DNA of 10,947 nucleotides, taken from positions 1 through 10,947 of the forward strand of contig DASQLD010000491.1 of the NCBI GenBank assembly GCA_035630195.1, in the 5' to 3' direction. The position numbers were made by a program, and so were the translations under genes. Shown one piece after another: positions 1 to 6,554 of the stretch. Positions within the stretch are counted from its first letter, which is position 1. Every line of letters starts with the position of its first letter. The notes beneath the pieces are model-generated. The model was not told the DNA's origin. It made no database searches and was given only the letters and a program-made list of their open reading frames with translations. The stretch is from DASQDN01 sp035630195 (GTDB taxonomy: Bacteria; Acidobacteriota; Terriglobia; Bryobacterales; Bryobacteraceae).

Positions 1-207
1 TATCAGAACGATGCTGCCCAGGAAGTACTGACTCGTGACGCTCGAGGCCCGAGCATCATGCATGGCAGCAACAAGGTCGTCGAAGAGTTCTCCAGTTTGC
101 TCAGTCGTCCAAGCGTACGGTCGTTGATACTCTGGGATACAAAACTGGTAAGCGTCTGCGAATACTTCGATCAACCGTCTGTCTTGTGCTTCAAGTGTTT
201 TGGCCAT
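1..207 (-). CDS. DUF262 / GmrSD N-terminal domain protein (N-terminal 69 residues, cut by window edge)
   Basis: Reading the minus strand from an ATG at 207 gives an open frame of 69 codons running off the window at base 1. Residues 24-33 read IPEYQRPYAW, the signature of the DUF262 (GmrSD N-terminal, ParB/sulfiredoxin-like) fold. They are followed by an acidic Leu-Phe-Asp-Asp-Leu helix (41-45) and YFLGSIVL (61-68), the next conserved strand of the family. The start has a purine-rich AGAGGA just upstream (209-214); the next in-frame stop upstream is a TGA near 255, and no other ATG intervenes. Known members include the NTP-dependent DNA-cleaving subunit GmrS/GmrSD of type IV restriction, which acts on modified phage DNA, but many DUF262 proteins are uncharacterised. 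The catalytic C-terminal part (for example an HNH DUF1524 domain) would lie outside the window, so family assignment is firm and function is not. It follows a decayed VapC gene on the same strand by 64 nt. Confidence 0.85.
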   Translation of the reverse strand, partial: MAKTLEAQDRRLIEVFADAYQFCIPEYQRPYAWTTEQTGELFDDLVAAMHDARASSVTSQYFLGSIVLI

Positions 208-250
208 TTCCTCTGTCTCTGCGCCCCGTTTGGTCCGTCCTTCCCATCGC

Positions 251-268
251 AGTCAGTTCGAACAAACT
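251..268. promoter_or_regulatory. Interrupted palindrome upstream of the DUF262 gene, possible operator
   Basis: The 18 bases 251-268 form an interrupted palindrome: AGT, two bases, the perfect 8-mer GTTCGAAC (256-263), two bases, ACT. It lies in the 64-nt gap between the vapC remnant stop (272) and the DUF262 start (207), where a promoter or operator would be expected. That is position and symmetry only; no regulator is recognised, and a palindrome of this size can occur by chance. Confidence 0.25.
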
Positions 269-271
269 CAC

Positions 272-657
272 TCAGACGTCGAATGTTCGGAATCGGAGTT
301 GTTTCGGAACAAGAACGTCCACTCTGTTATCGACACTTTTTGCTGATTACTCCAGAGCGTTCCGCAGATGGCAGTTTTGGCAGATCGTGACGCCCCTTCG
401 TCGTAATCTTCTGCGGTAGTCTTTTGCTGCGTGGATTGCCATCTCGGCCCCATCGATGTCTACGACCAGCAATGTCGTCAGCAGCCGTAGTGCTCCCGCG
501 AAATCGTGCTCGGCGCCCAATCCCGGAAAGACCTACGCAAGCATCAGATCACCAATGGCAAGGGACTCATGACCAAGCAGTCGATCGAGCTTGTCTGCCT
601 GTGGCGTGATGTTTCCCGTAAGGTAGTCGAGCCAGACGCTGGATCGACAAGGATCAA
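272..657 (-). pseudogene. vapC: Decayed VapC-type PIN-domain toxin
   Basis: On the minus strand a TTG at 657, with GAGGA (665-669) seven bases upstream, gives MILVD, the classic VapC N-terminus with the first catalytic Asp. One base is then missing where DTSVW is expected. In the shifted frame, bases 640-536 encode a PIN-like stretch beginning SVWLDYLTGN and ending DLMLA. A TAG (535-533) follows exactly where the conserved Glu of the family's 'LxEV' motif belongs. Reading resumes at 532-383 with VVDIDGAEMAIHAAKDYRR and RRRGVTI, typical of VapC. After that the KTxDCLIA block holding the third acidic residue is scrambled and a TAA occurs at 349-347; a plausible C-terminus (LRFRTFDV) ends at TGA 274-272. 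The total span is 386 nt, one short of 129 codons, so the gene decayed by point changes and small indels rather than by a large deletion. VapC proteins are Mg-dependent RNases; this one cannot be functional. Confidence 0.85.
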
Positions 658-676
658 CGATCCGTCCTCATCTCAT

Positions 677-787
677 TTAGTCAGCCGTCACGAGTTTGCC
701 CCAAGTTTCGGACTCCATTGCTGTTTGAGACGCAGCTTTGAGTCGTAGACACATCGTTCCGCCCAAGCCGACGCACCGCCGGGCTGC
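677..787 (-). pseudogene. vapB: Possible VapB antitoxin C-terminal remnant
   Basis: Directly upstream of the vapC remnant, minus-strand frame 787-677 reads AARRCVGLGGTM followed by LRLKAAS. It resembles the VapB C-terminal consensus of the type 'ARRLAALGGTMPDLKAAPRR', then continues in unrelated sequence to a TAA at 679-677. No DNA-binding N-terminal half can be recognised further upstream; that stretch (about 788-860) overlaps the yceD promoter region. Gene order (antitoxin then toxin, 20 nt apart) fits a vapBC operon. The match is short and read by eye, so this is tentative. Apart from this trace, bases 658-822 hold nothing else I can support. Confidence 0.4.
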
Positions 788-822
788 GTTCCTGGGCCAT
801 GGCCACGTTTTTTGGCCTGAAC

Positions 823-852
823 TTGGTTGATAGCCTAAGAAGTTGCTATACT
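823..852 (+). promoter_or_regulatory. Sigma-70-type promoter for yceD-rpmF-plsX
   Basis: TTGGTT (823-828) and TATACT (847-852) are separated by 18 bases. The -10 box is preceded by TGC (844-846), giving an extended -10 element (TGnTATACT). Initiation would fall near 858-860, leaving a leader of about 33 nt that contains the GGAGG ribosome-binding site. It lies just outside the decayed vapBC remnant and points toward yceD. Confidence 0.6.
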
Positions 853-881
853 GAGGTTTTCATCGCCCCGTCGAGAGCGGT

Positions 882-886
882 GGAGG
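882..886 (+). promoter_or_regulatory. Ribosome-binding site that decides the yceD start
   Basis: GGAGG at 882-886 is six bases from a TTG at 893 but only three from the in-frame GTG at 890. The spacing, and the resulting N-terminus MFVSVQELEL that matches the family, favour TTG 893. Confidence 0.65.
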
Positions 887-892
887 TGTGTG

Positions 893-1426
893 TTGTTTGT
901 CAGTGTTCAAGAGTTGGAGCTCCGGAAAGTCCCGTTTAGTGTGGATTTCCCGCCGGGAGAGATTGATTTTGGCGGCCTTCGTCAGGTTGGGCCACTGCAC
1001 GCTGTTGGGTTAGCCGAGTTACTGAGTAATACACTTGGCGAAATTCGAATCCGCGGAAACGTTCGCGTTGATTTGGATGCCGAATGCGATCGCTGCTTGG
1101 AACCGATCCGTCATGCAGTCGATTCCGAGTTTGATCTTTTCTATCGTCCGACACCCGACAACAGCATCCCTCATGAACTCGCTATCGACGAGGGTGAGGC
1201 CGAGATTGGTTTTTATGACGATGGCCGGATCGATATCGCGGAGGCTCTTCGCGAACACGTCCTGCTGTCAATGCCGATGCAGCAGATTTGCAAGACCGAG
1301 TGCAAGGGTATGTGTCCGCAATGCGGGCTCAACCGGAACACCGCCGATTGCCAGTGTCAAACCAAAGTTGTGGACGAACGCTGGACCGCGCTGCGGGATC
1401 TGAAGGTCGGCACGCCAAAACAATAG
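893..1426 (+). CDS. yceD: YceD / DUF177 family protein, 23S rRNA accumulation protein
   Basis: This 177-residue protein belongs to the YceD (DUF177) family, which is linked to 23S rRNA accumulation and usually lies immediately before rpmF. The N-terminus FVSVQELELRKVPF is characteristic. A first Cys pair (ECDRC, Cys65/68) is followed by a C-terminal cysteine cluster (Cys133, 137, 141, 144, 153, 155, in contexts such as CKGMCPQCG and CQC). This is the metal-binding-like pattern of the non-enterobacterial branch, where CxxC...CxC near the C-terminus is common. The start is placed at TTG 893 because of the GGAGG spacing; GTG 890 is the alternative and adds one residue. It is followed after 15 nt by rpmF, the standard arrangement. 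The molecular role is known only in outline, as a ribosome biogenesis or rRNA processing factor in bacteria and plastids. Confidence 0.9.
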   Translation: MFVSVQELELRKVPFSVDFPPGEIDFGGLRQVGPLHAVGLAELLSNTLGEIRIRGNVRVDLDAECDRCLEPIRHAVDSEFDLFYRPTPDNSIPHELAIDEGEAEIGFYDDGRIDIAEALREHVLLSMPMQQICKTECKGMCPQCGLNRNTADCQCQTKVVDERWTALRDLKVGTPKQ

Positions 1427-1441
1427 TAGAAGGAAGAAACG

Positions 1442-1624
1442 ATGCCTAATCCGAAACGTAGACACTCCAAACGGCGCAGTTCCACCCGTCGCGCGCACGA
1501 TCATCTTCGTCTGCCCGGGGTTGCCGAGTGCCCGAACTGCCACGAGCCTAAACTGCCTCACCGCGCCTGCCCGAAGTGCGGCCAATACAAGGGTCGCGAA
1601 GTCATCGAAGTCGCCGAAGAGTAG
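1442..1624 (+). CDS. rpmF: 50S ribosomal protein bL32
   Basis: The 60-residue product begins MPNPKRRHSKRRSSTRRAH, the strongly basic N-terminus of bL32. It carries the zinc-ribbon form of the protein with two CxxC pairs (Cys30/33 in CPNC and Cys43/46 in CPKC), followed by the usual GQYKGREV ending. bL32 is a component of the large ribosomal subunit near the peptidyl-transferase end of the exit tunnel. A good AGGA ribosome-binding site lies at 1431-1434, seven bases before the ATG. The intact cysteines mean this is the zinc-binding (C+) paralogue type. The gene sits between yceD and plsX in the widely conserved order. Confidence 0.97.
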   Translation: MPNPKRRHSKRRSSTRRAHDHLRLPGVAECPNCHEPKLPHRACPKCGQYKGREVIEVAEE

Positions 1625-1665
1625 ACCATACGAACCGGAATCCGCACTCGTCGCCCTCTACCAAT

Positions 1666-2682
1666 ATGCTGACGATCGCCGTTGACGCGATGGGCGGCGA
1701 CCACTGCCCAAAGGCGGAGGTCAGCGGAGCCATTCTCGCCATAAAATCCTACGACGTTAAAGTCATCCTCGTCGGCAAAGAAGATGTAGTTCGGCACGAG
1801 TTGAACCAGCATGAAGGCTGGGACCGTTCGCGCATCGCTATCCAGCATGCCAGTGAGCAGATCACGATGGAGGATAGCGCGGCCAAGGCGGTTCGCACCA
1901 AGAAGGATTCTTCCATTCGTGTCGCCTCCCGGCTAGTTCGAGAGGGCGTTGCGCATGGCTTCGTGTCCGCCGGGAACACGGGCGCAGTGATGGCCACCGC
2001 CAAAATGGTCCAAGGTGTCGTGCCGGGAGTGGATCGGCCCGCCCTCGCGTCGGTCTTTCCTTCGCTAAAAGGTACTCCGGTGGTGGTGGTCGATGTCGGC
2101 GCGAATGTCGATTGCGACGCCAAGATGCTGGCTCAGTTCGCGGTGATGGGGGACATCTATTCCAAGGTGATTTTCCATACGTCGAAGCCTCGTGTAGGGC
2201 TGCTATCCATCGGCGAAGAAGAACACAAAGGCAACGATCTAACGCGTGCGGCTACACCCCTGCTGAAGGCCCTGCCGTTGAACTTTATCGGTAACGTGGA
2301 AGGGCGCGACCTATATACGGGTCACGCGGATGTCGTAGTCTGCGACGGGTTCATCGGCAATGTGGCGCTCAAGGTCAGCGAGGGGATCGTCGACGTCATT
2401 AAACACATGCTGAAAGAGTCGCTGCAGGCAACGGTGAGCCGGCAGATCGGCTACCTCCTGTCTCGATCGGCTTACACAGAATTCAAGAAGCGCGTCGACT
2501 ACTCGGAATTCGGCGGCGCTCCTCTTCTAGGTGTCAAAGGCGTCTGCATTATCTGCCATGGACGATCGAATGCGAACGCCATCAAGAACGCTATACGAGT
2601 CGCGTCCGAATTTGCAAGCGGTAAGGTGAATTATAGAATTGAAGAAGGCCTTGACGGCCATTCTTCCGCTCAGGCGATGTGA
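1666..2682 (+). CDS. plsX: Phosphate acyltransferase PlsX
   Basis: PlsX converts acyl-ACP and phosphate into acyl-phosphate, the acyl donor for PlsY in the first step of phospholipid synthesis; it is a peripheral membrane enzyme. The 338-residue protein starts MLTIAVDAMGGD (DAMGGD at 7-12) and shows SAGNTGAVMA (101-110), the VDRPALAS segment (122-129) and DVGANVDC (143-150), with a later DGFIGNVALK block, all family hallmarks. Length matches the usual 330-350. The frame is open further upstream to 1576, but that extension overlaps rpmF and lacks family similarity, so ATG 1666 is chosen. No Shine-Dalgarno is visible before it, which suggests either re-initiation after rpmF (41-nt gap) or SD-independent initiation. 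The stop at 2680-2682 is one base from the next gene. The usual downstream fabH is absent here. Confidence 0.96.
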   Translation: MLTIAVDAMGGDHCPKAEVSGAILAIKSYDVKVILVGKEDVVRHELNQHEGWDRSRIAIQHASEQITMEDSAAKAVRTKKDSSIRVASRLVREGVAHGFVSAGNTGAVMATAKMVQGVVPGVDRPALASVFPSLKGTPVVVVDVGANVDCDAKMLAQFAVMGDIYSKVIFHTSKPRVGLLSIGEEEHKGNDLTRAATPLLKALPLNFIGNVEGRDLYTGHADVVVCDGFIGNVALKVSEGIVDVIKHMLKESLQATVSRQIGYLLSRSAYTEFKKRVDYSEFGGAPLLGVKGVCIICHGRSNANAIKNAIRVASEFASGKVNYRIEEGLDGHSSAQAM

Positions 2683-2683
2683 C

Positions 2684-4525
2684 ATGAGAAGACTCACAGC
2701 GGTGGTGTTGCTTACAGCGGCGCTGCTTGCCGCCCAGAGTCGAAACCCTGTGTTGTGGACTGCCGCGGTTGATTCCGGTACCGTGGCCCCTGGTGGTTCC
2801 GTCAGCGCTCGGCTGATCGCCAAGATGGAGCCGACCTGGCATATCTACGCTCTCACAAGCCCTGCCGGAGGGCCGACTCCCACAACCGTAAAGCTCGGCG
2901 ATACGCCGCTGGCTTCGTCGATCAAGGTTTATCAACCAAAGCCGGCAGTCAAGTTCGACCCCAATTTCAACATTAATGTTGAGGCGTTCGAAGGCGAAGT
3001 TACCTTTCTCTCCGTGATCAACATCTCCGAGAAGGCAAGCGAGGGAGACGCCGAGATCCCGCTGCTGCTCCGCTATCAAGCCTGTACGGACCGCGAATGC
3101 CTCCCGAAGAAGGCGACTCTTGCCGTCAAAGTTCGCATCGACAAGAAGGCGCCTGCATCCACAGTTCAGATTCCGACAAACTATATCGAGTTCACCGGCC
3201 AGCGGAGTCCCGCTCTCCCTGCTCCTGCTAAATCGTCGCCGCAGGATCAGGACCTGTGGAGTTTTCTGCTGGTGGCCTTTGGTTTCGGACTCGGCGCCAT
3301 CCTGACGCCGTGTGTGTTCCCGATGATCCCGATCACGCTTTCCTTCTTCCTCAACAGACCAGGGGTTTTGCGCCAAGCCATCCTGTTCTGTCTTGGAATT
3401 GTGATTATGTTCACCGGAATGGGGCTGCTGGTAACGGCTCTTCTGGGTCCTTTCGGTGTGGTCCAGCTTGCCGCGAATCCGTGGATAAATGGGTTTATCG
3501 CACTCGTCTTTGTGTTCTTCGGCCTTAGCCTGCTCGGCGCATTTGAAATCACGCTACCTTCGGCGCTGCTGACGAAGATGGACAGGGCGTCGCAGCGGGG
3601 CGGCTCGCTGGGCACACTCCTGATGGGCCTAACGTTCTCACTGACTTCGTTTGCGTGTGTCGGTCCTTTCATTGGTCCGCTGCTGGCCGGCTCCGTCCAG
3701 CGTGGAGGTTTGCAGCCTGCGCTAGGAATGATGGCCTTCTCTTCCGGGTTGGCGTCGCCTTTTTTCCTGCTGGCATTGTTCCCGTCGTATCTTCAGAAGC
3801 TCCCGCGCAGCGGAGGCTGGCTGGCGCGAGTCAAGGTGGTGCTTGGATTTATTCTGATTGCGGTCAGTCTCAAGTATCTGAGCTCGATCGATCAGGTACT
3901 GCAGTGGGAATTTCTCACACGCGAACGCTTCCTTGCTGCGTGGGTTGTCCTCTTCGCATTGCCCGGTCTATATCTATTGGGCTTCCTGCGGATGGAAGGG
4001 ATTCGTCCGGATGAAAGTGTGGGCGTCGGACGTACGCTGGTGGGCGCTGTGTTTCTGATCTTCGCTGTCAGCCTGATTCCTGGCATGTTCGGCGGCCGTT
4101 TAGGGGAACTGGATTCTTACGTTCCACTCGCCAAACAGGGTTCGGGCGTTGCAGGTTCTGCAGCTACCGAAATCGTATGGATGAAGAACGACCTCAATGG
4201 CGCTCTGGCGAAGGCGAAGGCAGACAACAAAAAGGTATTCGTCGCGTTCACAGGCTACGCCTGCACGAACTGCAAATGGATGAAGACCAATATGTTCACG
4301 CGGCCTGAAATCGCGCAGATGATGTCTAATTTCGTTCTGCTAGAACTCTACACGGATGGCACGGATGCCGCCAGTGAAGCCAATCAGCAATTGCAGGAAT
4401 CAAAGTTCCAAACGGTTTCGATTCCCTTCTACGCCGTCTTCGATTCGGGCGGCAACGTGACTGCGCAGTTCCCGGGGTTGACGCGCAAACCCACTGATTT
4501 TCTAGCATTCCTGCAGAATCCATGA
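2684..4525 (+). CDS. dsbD: Thiol:disulfide interchange protein of the DsbD family
   Basis: The 613-residue product has DsbD architecture. A signal peptide (residues 1 to about 18, ending LLAAQS) leads to a periplasmic DsbD-N-like domain with a Cys pair at 134 and 139 (YQACTDREC). About eight membrane segments follow (roughly 190-470), with the two conserved membrane cysteines Cys210 (LTPCVFPMIP) and Cys325 (SFACVGPFIGPLLAG). A C-terminal thioredoxin-like domain carries Cys527-x-x-Cys530 (GYACTNCKWM). In the family, electrons pass from cytoplasmic thioredoxin through the membrane cysteines to the periplasmic domains, to reduce disulfide isomerase or cytochrome c maturation partners. All six cysteines are present, so it looks active. 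The Trx motif is ACTNC rather than the more common WCVAC. The ATG at 2684 is preferred over an in-frame TTG at 2639 because it starts a clean signal peptide. It overlaps the next gene by ATGA (4522-4525). Confidence 0.92.
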   Translation: MRRLTAVVLLTAALLAAQSRNPVLWTAAVDSGTVAPGGSVSARLIAKMEPTWHIYALTSPAGGPTPTTVKLGDTPLASSIKVYQPKPAVKFDPNFNINVEAFEGEVTFLSVINISEKASEGDAEIPLLLRYQACTDRECLPKKATLAVKVRIDKKAPASTVQIPTNYIEFTGQRSPALPAPAKSSPQDQDLWSFLLVAFGFGLGAILTPCVFPMIPITLSFFLNRPGVLRQAILFCLGIVIMFTGMGLLVTALLGPFGVVQLAANPWINGFIALVFVFFGLSLLGAFEITLPSALLTKMDRASQRGGSLGTLLMGLTFSLTSFACVGPFIGPLLAGSVQRGGLQPALGMMAFSSGLASPFFLLALFPSYLQKLPRSGGWLARVKVVLGFILIAVSLKYLSSIDQVLQWEFLTRERFLAAWVVLFALPGLYLLGFLRMEGIRPDESVGVGRTLVGAVFLIFAVSLIPGMFGGRLGELDSYVPLAKQGSGVAGSAATEIVWMKNDLNGALAKAKADNKKVFVAFTGYACTNCKWMKTNMFTRPEIAQMMSNFVLLELYTDGTDAASEANQQLQESKFQTVSIPFYAVFDSGGNVTAQFPGLTRKPTDFLAFLQNP

Positions 4526-6540
4526 AAACATTTTTCGCCGTGATCCTGTCCTGTGCAGCGGCGCTCGCGCAGAACGACATCCGCGGATTTACCGTTGGGG
4601 AGGCGCAAGCCCAGCGGGAACGCGAAGCCAAGGCCCATGCGGTTGCCGATGCTAAACGCCTCCGATCCTACATGGAGAAGATGGCTGCGGAACCACATAT
4701 CGCAGGCTCTCCCGCCTCAAAGGCAGTTGCCGACTACGCGGCCGGCCTGCTGCGGAGTTGGGGCCTGGACGTTGTCATTGAAGAGTTTGAAGCGCTGTTG
4801 CCCTACCCTAAGACTCGTTCGCTCGAGATGACGGAGCCAACGAGGTATGTCGCCAAACTCCAGGAGCCACGGATTTCCGAGGACCCGGACTCCGGTGATA
4901 AAAACCAGGTCCCGACCTATAACGCTTATAGCGGCAGCGGCGATGTCACGGGGCAGGTTGTCTACGTTAACTACGGCGTTCCTGCTGACTATGAACAGCT
5001 CAAGAAGCTCAATATCGACGTCAAGGGCAAGATCGTACTTGCGCGCTACGGCCAGAGTTGGCGCGGCACCAAAGCGAAAGTCGCACAAGAAAATGGCGCC
5101 ATCGGCTGTCTGATTTATTCCGATCCTCGCGATGATGGCTTCTTTCAGGGCGATGTTTACCCGAGGGGCGCATTCCGGCCGTCGGACGGCGTGCAACGCG
5201 GAAGCGTTGTTGACATGCCCGTTTTTGTGGGAGATCCACTTTCGCCCGGGTGGGCGAGCGTTAAAGGCGCTCGAAAACTACCCTTGAGCGAAGCGACAAC
5301 GCTGATGAAAATCCCCGTGCTGCCGATTTCCTACGCGGATGCGCAGCCGTTTCTCGCCAACCTGGAGGGCCCTCTCGCGCCCGAGGCATGGCGCGGTTCC
5401 CTGCCCGTCACGTACCATATCGGCCCCGGTCCCGCGACGGCGCGTCTCAAGGTGGAGCTCGATTCCGAGACACGGCCGATCTACAACGTGCTCGCGACGA
5501 TTCCTGGGTCGAGTTTGCCGGATGAATGGGTGATCTATGGCAATCATCATGACGCCTGGGTCAATGGAGCGGCGGATCCGGTTAGCGGCGCAATCGCGGT
5601 CCTTGAAACGGCACGATCTCTAGCGGAGTTGAGAAAGACCGGGTGGCAACCGAAGCGCACCATCAAGTTTGCGCTATGGGATGCGGAGGAGTTCGGCCTG
5701 ATGGGCTCTACCGAGTGGGTGGAGAAGCATGAAGCCGAGTTGCACACCAAAGCGGTCGCGTACTTAAACAGCGACATGAATGGCGGTGGAGCGAACTTCG
5801 GAGCCGGAGGGTCTTCGGCTCTGCACGTGTTTATGCGGGAGATCGTACGCGACGTCGTGAAGCCTGAAAAGCTCGAGTTCACCATGCCGCCAGTCGGGGC
5901 GGGTTCAGATTATGTCGCCTTTATCCACCACTCGGGAATTGCTTCGGTGAATGCAGGCTTTGGGGGTGGTTCAGGCGGTATTTACCACTCCATTTACGAC
6001 TCCGTTCACTGGTATACGAAGTTTTCGGATCGGGATTTCAAGAGCGGTCAACGTCTCACACGGGTCATGAGTTCTGCGTTGCTGCGGCTGGCCGACGCTC
6101 AGGTGCTGCCATTCGAATTCCGTGAGACCGCGAAAGCTGTGCGGAGCTATCTTGCCGATCTCAGCCGCAGTAAGGAACTGGAGCTTTCCGAACTCAACGG
6201 AGAATTGAGCAAACTCGAAGTATCTGCTGATGCGTATGAGAAGGTCTATGCGAAAGCTCTCGAAACACCGTCTTTGCAGACGAAGCTCAATCGTCTGCTG
6301 ATCGAATCCGAGCGATCTTTGCTTCATGAATCCGGTTTACCGGGAAGACCGTTCTACAAGAATCAGTTGATGGCGCCTGGCCTTTATACCGGGTACAGCG
6401 CCAAGACGCTTCCGGGTATCCGAGAGGCAGCCGAAGCCAACCGCTGGGCCGAAGCCAACAGCCAGGCGAAGAACGTCGCTGCCGCTCTGCGCGCGCTTCG
6501 CGGAAAACTAGAGGCGGCCTCGGCGCTGCTGGCACAATAG
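4522..6540 (+). CDS. Secreted M28 metallopeptidase, glutamate carboxypeptidase II-like
   Basis: This 672-residue protein has a short signal peptide (MKTFFAVILSCAAALAQ). The layout is that of the glutamate carboxypeptidase II/transferrin-receptor group: an N-terminal part of the protease fold (about 40-120), a protease-associated (PA) insert (about 125-300), the M28 catalytic core, and a helical TFR-type dimerisation domain (about 540-670). The two-zinc ligands are all visible: His342 (GNHHDAW), Asp352 (AADPVSG), catalytic Glu389 with Glu390 (LWDAEEFGLMGS), Asp418 (LNSDMN) and His489 (IYHSIYDS). It should therefore be an active exo- or carboxypeptidase releasing C-terminal residues, perhaps acidic ones, from peptides outside the cytoplasm. 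Exact specificity cannot be read. The ATG overlaps the dsbD stop, suggesting translational coupling; metX follows 14 nt after the stop. Its pairing with dsbD is probably transcriptional convenience. Confidence 0.9.
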   Translation: MKTFFAVILSCAAALAQNDIRGFTVGEAQAQREREAKAHAVADAKRLRSYMEKMAAEPHIAGSPASKAVADYAAGLLRSWGLDVVIEEFEALLPYPKTRSLEMTEPTRYVAKLQEPRISEDPDSGDKNQVPTYNAYSGSGDVTGQVVYVNYGVPADYEQLKKLNIDVKGKIVLARYGQSWRGTKAKVAQENGAIGCLIYSDPRDDGFFQGDVYPRGAFRPSDGVQRGSVVDMPVFVGDPLSPGWASVKGARKLPLSEATTLMKIPVLPISYADAQPFLANLEGPLAPEAWRGSLPVTYHIGPGPATARLKVELDSETRPIYNVLATIPGSSLPDEWVIYGNHHDAWVNGAADPVSGAIAVLETARSLAELRKTGWQPKRTIKFALWDAEEFGLMGSTEWVEKHEAELHTKAVAYLNSDMNGGGANFGAGGSSALHVFMREIVRDVVKPEKLEFTMPPVGAGSDYVAFIHHSGIASVNAGFGGGSGGIYHSIYDSVHWYTKFSDRDFKSGQRLTRVMSSALLRLADAQVLPFEFRETAKAVRSYLADLSRSKELELSELNGELSKLEVSADAYEKVYAKALETPSLQTKLNRLLIESERSLLHESGLPGRPFYKNQLMAPGLYTGYSAKTLPGIREAAEANRWAEANSQAKNVAAALRALRGKLEAASALLAQ

Positions 6541-6554
6541 AGCCATACGCTCCG

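Noticed and set aside
370..395. CQNCHLR, which looks like a zinc-finger motif at the end of a minus-strand frame
   Set aside because: It arises in the scrambled part of the VapC remnant, where the normal protein has a KTxDCLIA segment; there is no second half of a zinc site.
268..453. Minus-strand frame of 61 codons containing AKTAICGTLW
   Set aside because: It is a piece of the decayed vapC read in a shifted frame, not a separate gene. It may preserve part of the KTxDC block after an indel.
58..748. Several plus-strand open frames of 60-110 codons (for example 58-390, 424-609, 506-748)
   Set aside because: They show no recognisable family, have no good ribosome-binding sites, and lie opposite the DUF262 start and vapC remnant, which are clearly coding-like on the minus strand.
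1576..1665. N-terminal extension of the PlsX frame upstream of ATG 1666
   Set aside because: It overlaps rpmF in another frame and gives a low-complexity Arg/Ser-rich stretch unlike PlsX. MLTIAVDAMGGD at 1666 is the canonical N-terminus.
2591..3376. Minus-strand open frame of 261 codons opposite dsbD
   Set aside because: It is an antisense shadow. It is rich in Arg/Gly with no recognisable domain, while the plus strand has a full DsbD with all expected cysteines.
6427..6465. Short direct repeat GCCGAAGCCAAC near the end of the peptidase gene
   Set aside because: Two copies encode Ala-Glu-Ala-Asn in a helical region; this is ordinary coding similarity without other repeat structure.
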